Origin: Rhodospirillaceae bacterium UBA6219
Lineage (GTDB): Bacteria; Pseudomonadota; Alphaproteobacteria; Rhodospirillales; Magnetospirillaceae
Reading direction: 5' to 3'
NCBI GenBank assembly: GCA_002435715.1
Contig: DISD01000077.1
Coordinates: 1 to 8,383 of the forward strand
DNA length: 8,383 bases
The translations under genes were made by a program, and so were the position numbers. Positions 5,632 to 8,383 of this stretch are shown in pieces (position 1 is the first letter of the stretch; every line of letters begins with the position of its first letter). The notes beneath the pieces are model-generated. The model was not told where the DNA came from, searched no databases, and worked only from the letters and a program-made list of their open reading frames with translations.

Positions 5632-6309
5632 TCAAAGGGCCGGTGCGAAAGCCCCCAAGGTTCCGTCGGCGAGGGCGATATCAAAGGGTGCATCGGTTTT
5701 TGCAGCCACATCGTCGATATGGACGCCGGGGGCCAGTTCGATCAGGGTCAACCCGCCCCCCCGCTTGTCCACGCGAAAGACGGCCAAGTCGGTGATGACC
5801 AGGTCGACGACGCCGATTCCGGTCAGCGGCAGCGCGCACCGTTCCAGAATCTTGCGTTCGCCGTCCTTGGCGGTGTGTTCCATGACCACCACCACCTTCT
5901 TGACGCCGGCCACCAGATCCATGGCACCGCCCATGCCCTTGACCATCTTGCCGGGGACCATCCAATTGGCCAGATCGCCGTTCATGCTGACCTGCATGGC
6001 GCCCAGGATCGACAAGTCGATATGGCCGCCGCGGATCATGGCGAAGCTGTCGGCGGACGAGAAATAGCTGCTCTTGGGCAGCTCGGTGATGGTCTGCTTG
6101 CCGGCATTGATCAGGTCGGCGTCCTCGTCCCCTTCAAAGGGAAAGGGGCCCATACCCAGCATGCCGTTTTCACTTTGCAAGGTGACCTCCATCCCATCGG
6201 GGATGTAATTGGCCACCAGGGTGGGAATGCCGATGCCGAGATTGACGTAATAGCCGTCGCGCAATTCGCGGGCGGCCCGCTCGGCCATCTGGTCGCGGTT
6301 CCAAGCCAT
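5632..6309 (-). CDS. scoB: 3-oxoacid CoA-transferase subunit B
   Basis: The beta chain of a family I CoA-transferase, 225 residues, the usual size for ScoB/AtoA/PcaJ. With subunit A it would move CoA from succinyl-CoA to acetoacetate, giving acetoacetyl-CoA for thiolysis. Visible family marks are the N-terminal VNLGIGIPTLVANYI and the active-site SENG motif. Glu47 within it is the expected nucleophile that forms the enzyme-CoA thioester. GGMGGAMDLVAG-like glycine-rich sequence follows near residue 125. The ATG has AGGAGA about nine bases upstream. It begins 15 bases after the scoA stop, so the subunits are co-translated from one message. PcaIJ or AtoDA type transferases share these motifs. 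The choice of acetoacetate as substrate rests on the acetone carboxylase genes upstream. Confidence 0.93.
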   Translation of the reverse strand: MAWNRDQMAERAARELRDGYYVNLGIGIPTLVANYIPDGMEVTLQSENGMLGMGPFPFEGDEDADLINAGKQTITELPKSSYFSSADSFAMIRGGHIDLSILGAMQVSMNGDLANWMVPGKMVKGMGGAMDLVAGVKKVVVVMEHTAKDGERKILERCALPLTGIGVVDLVITDLAVFRVDKRGGGLTLIELAPGVHIDDVAAKTDAPFDIALADGTLGAFAPAL

Positions 6310-6324
6310 GGCGGGTGTCTCCTG

Positions 6325-7026
6325 TCAGGCCCGAGCGCGCACGGTGCGCTGCTCGATGCGTTTTTGGTTTTCCGCGCAGGCAATGATCCGCTGGATGTAG
6401 ATGCCCGGGGTGTGCACCGAATCCGGGTCGATTTTGCCCACCGGGACCATCTGTTCGACCTCGGCCACGGTCACCGTGCCAGCCGTCGCCATCATGGGAT
6501 TGAAGTTTCGCGCGGTCTTGCGAAAGACCAGATTGCCCTCGGCGTCCCCCTTCCAGGCCTTGACCACCGAAAGGTCGGCGCGAAGCGCGGTTTCCATCAC
6601 ATGGGCTTCGCCGCCGAAATCGCGCACTTCCTTACCCTCGGCCACCAGCGTGCCGACGCCGGTCTTGGTGAAGAAGGCGGGAATGCCGGCGCCGCCGGCG
6701 CGGATGCGTTCGGCCAGAGTGCCCTGGGGGTTGAATTCCAATTCCAGCTCGCCCGACAGATATTGCTGGGCGAACAATTTGTTCTCGCCGACATAGGAGG
6801 AAATCATCTTGCGGATTTGCCGGGTCTCGAGAAGCTTGCCCAGGCCGTATCCGTCGATACCGGCGTTATTGCTGATAACCGTCACATTGCGGACGCCACT
6901 TTGATGCAGGGCGCCGATCAACGATTCGGGAATACCACACAGGCCGAAGCCCCCCGCCATGATGGTCATTCCGTCGAACAGCAACCCGTCCAGCGCGGCG
7001 GCCGCATCGGCATAGACCTTGCGCAT
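6325..7026 (-). CDS. scoA: 3-oxoacid CoA-transferase subunit A
   Basis: The alpha chain of the same CoA-transferase, 233 residues, the normal length for ScoA/AtoD/PcaI. The family signature AGGFGLCGIPESLI lies at about residues 24-37, then NVTVISNNAG and GTLAERIRAGGAGIPAFFT, all typical of subunit A. I start at ATG 7024-7026 because GGAGGAGAGGGT lies directly upstream and the family begins with MRKVY-like residues. A longer frame with 59 extra Arg/Pro-rich residues reads through the intergenic hairpin and is not credible. It is the third gene of the visible acetone operon, 89 bases after acxC and 15 bases before scoB. Role: activation of the acetoacetate made by acetone carboxylase, in the cytoplasm. 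Confidence 0.94.
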   Translation of the reverse strand: MRKVYADAAAALDGLLFDGMTIMAGGFGLCGIPESLIGALHQSGVRNVTVISNNAGIDGYGLGKLLETRQIRKMISSYVGENKLFAQQYLSGELELEFNPQGTLAERIRAGGAGIPAFFTKTGVGTLVAEGKEVRDFGGEAHVMETALRADLSVVKAWKGDAEGNLVFRKTARNFNPMMATAGTVTVAEVEQMVPVGKIDPDSVHTPGIYIQRIIACAENQKRIEQRTVRARA

Positions 7027-7069
7027 ACCCTCTCCTCCCTCTTTCTTGTGAGTTGTTGGTGACGGGGTT

Positions 7070-7097
7070 CCGCCGCCGGCATGAAAGCCGGCGGCGG
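7070..7097. repeat. Perfect 11-bp GC hairpin between acxC and scoA
   Basis: CCGCCGCCGGC (7070-7080) and GCCGGCGGCGG (7087-7097) are exact complements around a 6-base loop. On the minus strand no T run follows, so it is not a normal terminator. In an operon message it could be a processing or stability element that sets carboxylase and transferase levels apart. Confidence 0.7.
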
Positions 7098-7115
7098 TCC
7101 CGCAACGCCCCCTTG

Positions 7116-7616
7116 TCAGGCACGCTCGGGGACGGGCAGGTTGAGCCAATCGCGGTAGAACGCCTCGATGTCGGGCTCGAAATCGTGGATCACCGGATAC
7201 CACGGGGTCGGCGCCTCGACGTCATGCATGGCTCCGCATTTCGGGCAGTAATATTCGCGATAAACCTGCCACTGGGTGTCGGGGGCCATCAGTTTCGGAT
7301 AGACCTCGACCATGGCTTCTTCGGTATCGCGGACATAGACATGGGCATGCAGTTTCCAGTTCTCGCGGTAATCGCCGAACTCGTGGCCGCAATCGCATTT
7401 GGTGACCCATTGCTTGGTGTCCACCTTCTGCACGATATAGAGGTGCGGCCCCAGCGGCAGGATGATGCGGTCCTTGAAGGTGACCTTGGATTGCAGAGCG
7501 TCGACATATTGTTCGAAGCGGCTTTGATCCTTGGGCATGGACAGCATGCGGAAGGTGGTTTCCCAGTCCAACGTGCCGTCGATCAGGTGGGAAATCTGTT
7601 CATTGGTGTAAGACAT
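7116..7616 (-). CDS. acxC: Acetone carboxylase gamma subunit
   Basis: The small subunit of the alpha2-beta2-gamma2 acetone carboxylase, 166 residues, close to the roughly 20 kDa known for this subunit. The enzyme carboxylates acetone to acetoacetate with ATP cleaved to AMP. Visible here are DRIILPLGPHLYIVQ and two Cys/His clusters: CDCGH at residues 74-78 and CPKCGAMH at 124-131. The second looks like half of a zinc-type metal site. The tail WYPVIHDFEPDIEAFYRDWL is characteristic of the family as I know it. The ATG is preceded by AGGAGAAAAGCAA, a good ribosome binding site. It lies 42 bases after acxB. The alpha subunit before it and CoA-transferase genes after it fix the pathway. Confidence 0.93.
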   Translation of the reverse strand: MSYTNEQISHLIDGTLDWETTFRMLSMPKDQSRFEQYVDALQSKVTFKDRIILPLGPHLYIVQKVDTKQWVTKCDCGHEFGDYRENWKLHAHVYVRDTEEAMVEVYPKLMAPDTQWQVYREYYCPKCGAMHDVEAPTPWYPVIHDFEPDIEAFYRDWLNLPVPERA

Positions 7617-7645
7617 TTGCTTTTCTCCTAGCGTTCAGGGGTGAC

Positions 7646-7662
7646 GTGACGCGGGGCGTCAC
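7646..7662. other. Small inverted repeat at the acxB stop codon
   Basis: GTGACGC (7646-7652) and GCGTCAC (7656-7662) pair around GGG and include the acxB TGA. There is no T run. It may only limit ribosome flow between the genes or be chance in GC-rich DNA. Confidence 0.3.
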
Positions 7663-8383
7663 TCCTCGACCTGGACGACGGTCTTGACGTCGGGCAGCAG
7701 GGACAGGTCCATACGGTGCTTGGAACCGTAGGTGGGCACGTCCAACTCGTCCTCGTGCAGCTCCCAATTGGCCGGAAGATCCCAGAATTCCTTGAATTCC
7801 TTGGTGAACTTCTCGGACAGGCCGAAGCTGGTGGCGAACATGTGCTGCACCTGGACCGACGCGTGCTTGTTGATGATGCGCTGGCGCTCTTCCTTCATCC
7901 ATTCCCGGGTGGGAACGGCACGCGCCAGACGTTCCTTACGGATTTCGCCGCGCCGGGCCTGGGTCTTGGCCACATCCACGGTGAAGACACCATCAGCGCC
8001 TTCGGTGAACACCGCCCCATAGACCTTGCGGGCGTAATCGGGCAGCAGGAACTTGTTGTTCAGATCGTCCTGGATCGCCTTGGGGTCACGATCCAGCGGA
8101 TCGCCAAAGCCCGGACCACCGCGCAGATAGTTCAGATACAGGTCGTAATTGTCATAGCAATCCTCGGTGGTGACGCATTGCTTATCGCGCTTCACCACGG
8201 CGGTGGCATCCAGATGCCGTTCGTAATCCGGATGGGTCGGATCGATGTCGCCGCCCAGAGGCAGGGAATCACCGATGGCGATACGATCCTTGAGGCCGGT
8301 CTTGTGGGCTTCGAAACGATAACCGGTGGCGGACGGATAGCCGCCCATCATGCCCCAATCGCTGTTCATGAAGCCGTTGCCCA
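7659..8383 (-). CDS. acxB: Acetone carboxylase alpha subunit, C-terminal part (5' end outside window)
   Basis: The last 240 residues of a hydantoinase B/oxoprolinase-type protein, the large alpha subunit of acetone carboxylase in Xanthobacter naming. The frame is open to the right edge; the full protein would be about 750-780 residues by family size. The hallmark RGGPGFGDPLDRDPKAI matches the G-rich GDPLxRD motif near the end of HyuB-family proteins. The neighbouring acxC picks acetone carboxylase out from N-methylhydantoinases and 5-oxoprolinases. The C-terminus, LPDVKTVVQVEE, ends at TGA 7659-7661. The beta subunit gene (acxA) would be expected just beyond the right edge if gene order follows Xanthobacter. 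It acts in the cytoplasm with the beta and gamma subunits. Confidence 0.93.
   Translation of the reverse strand, partial: GNGFMNSDWGMMGGYPSATGYRFEAHKTGLKDRIAIGDSLPLGGDIDPTHPDYERHLDATAVVKRDKQCVTTEDCYDNYDLYLNYLRGGPGFGDPLDRDPKAIQDDLNNKFLLPDYARKVYGAVFTEGADGVFTVDVAKTQARRGEIRKERLARAVPTREWMKEERQRIINKHASVQVQHMFATSFGLSEKFTKEFKEFWDLPANWELHEDELDVPTYGSKHRMDLSLLPDVKTVVQVEE

Noticed and set aside
5479..7062. Plus-strand open frame of 527 codons, the second longest in the window
   Set aside because: It is exactly antisense to scoA and scoB, which are unmistakable; its His/Asp/Gly-rich protein is the mirror of their codons.

Overview
The window looks like chromosomal DNA from a GC-rich, motile alphaproteobacterium. 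The catabolic genes and the soluble PAS chemoreceptor would suit a Rhodospirillales/Magnetospirillum-type organism. That placement is an impression from protein style, not a database result. Every protein gene I can support lies on the minus strand, so genes are read from high to low coordinates.

Right part (8383 to about 5510) is an acetone-utilisation operon. It begins with the 3' end of the acetone carboxylase alpha subunit gene (acxB, cut by the window edge). It continues with the gamma subunit gene (acxC) and the two subunits of a 3-oxoacid CoA-transferase (scoA, scoB). Together these would convert acetone plus bicarbonate to acetoacetate, then to acetoacetyl-CoA. A GC-rich hairpin separates acxC from scoA. 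Behind scoB lie a second hairpin and a good rho-independent terminator (5534-5571). Only about 25 bases after the terminator a soluble PAS-containing methyl-accepting chemotaxis protein begins, with a strong ribosome binding site but no visible promoter of its own. It may therefore be fed by read-through from the acetone operon.

Middle part (3674-4196) has no convincing protein gene. It holds a run of hairpins behind the chemoreceptor (4041-4183), a tRNA 3'-end fragment (about 3976-4022, ending in CCA), and an AT-richer stretch with promoter-like hexamers and a short direct repeat. The orientation of the tRNA fragment suggests an integration boundary: core chromosome to the right, inserted DNA to the left.

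Left part (3673 to 1) is a three-gene, tightly packed minus-strand cluster. The first gene encodes a 551-residue modular protein with a peptidoglycan-binding-like N-terminus, a hydrophobic segment, a proline-rich linker and a compact C-terminal domain. After it come two tandem paralogous, tryptophan-rich, apparently cytosolic proteins of unknown family. The second of these starts at GTG, overlaps its predecessor by four bases and runs off the window. The layout resembles a polymorphic toxin/effector gene with duplicated immunity genes. This is inference, and it is the best candidate here for an undescribed system.
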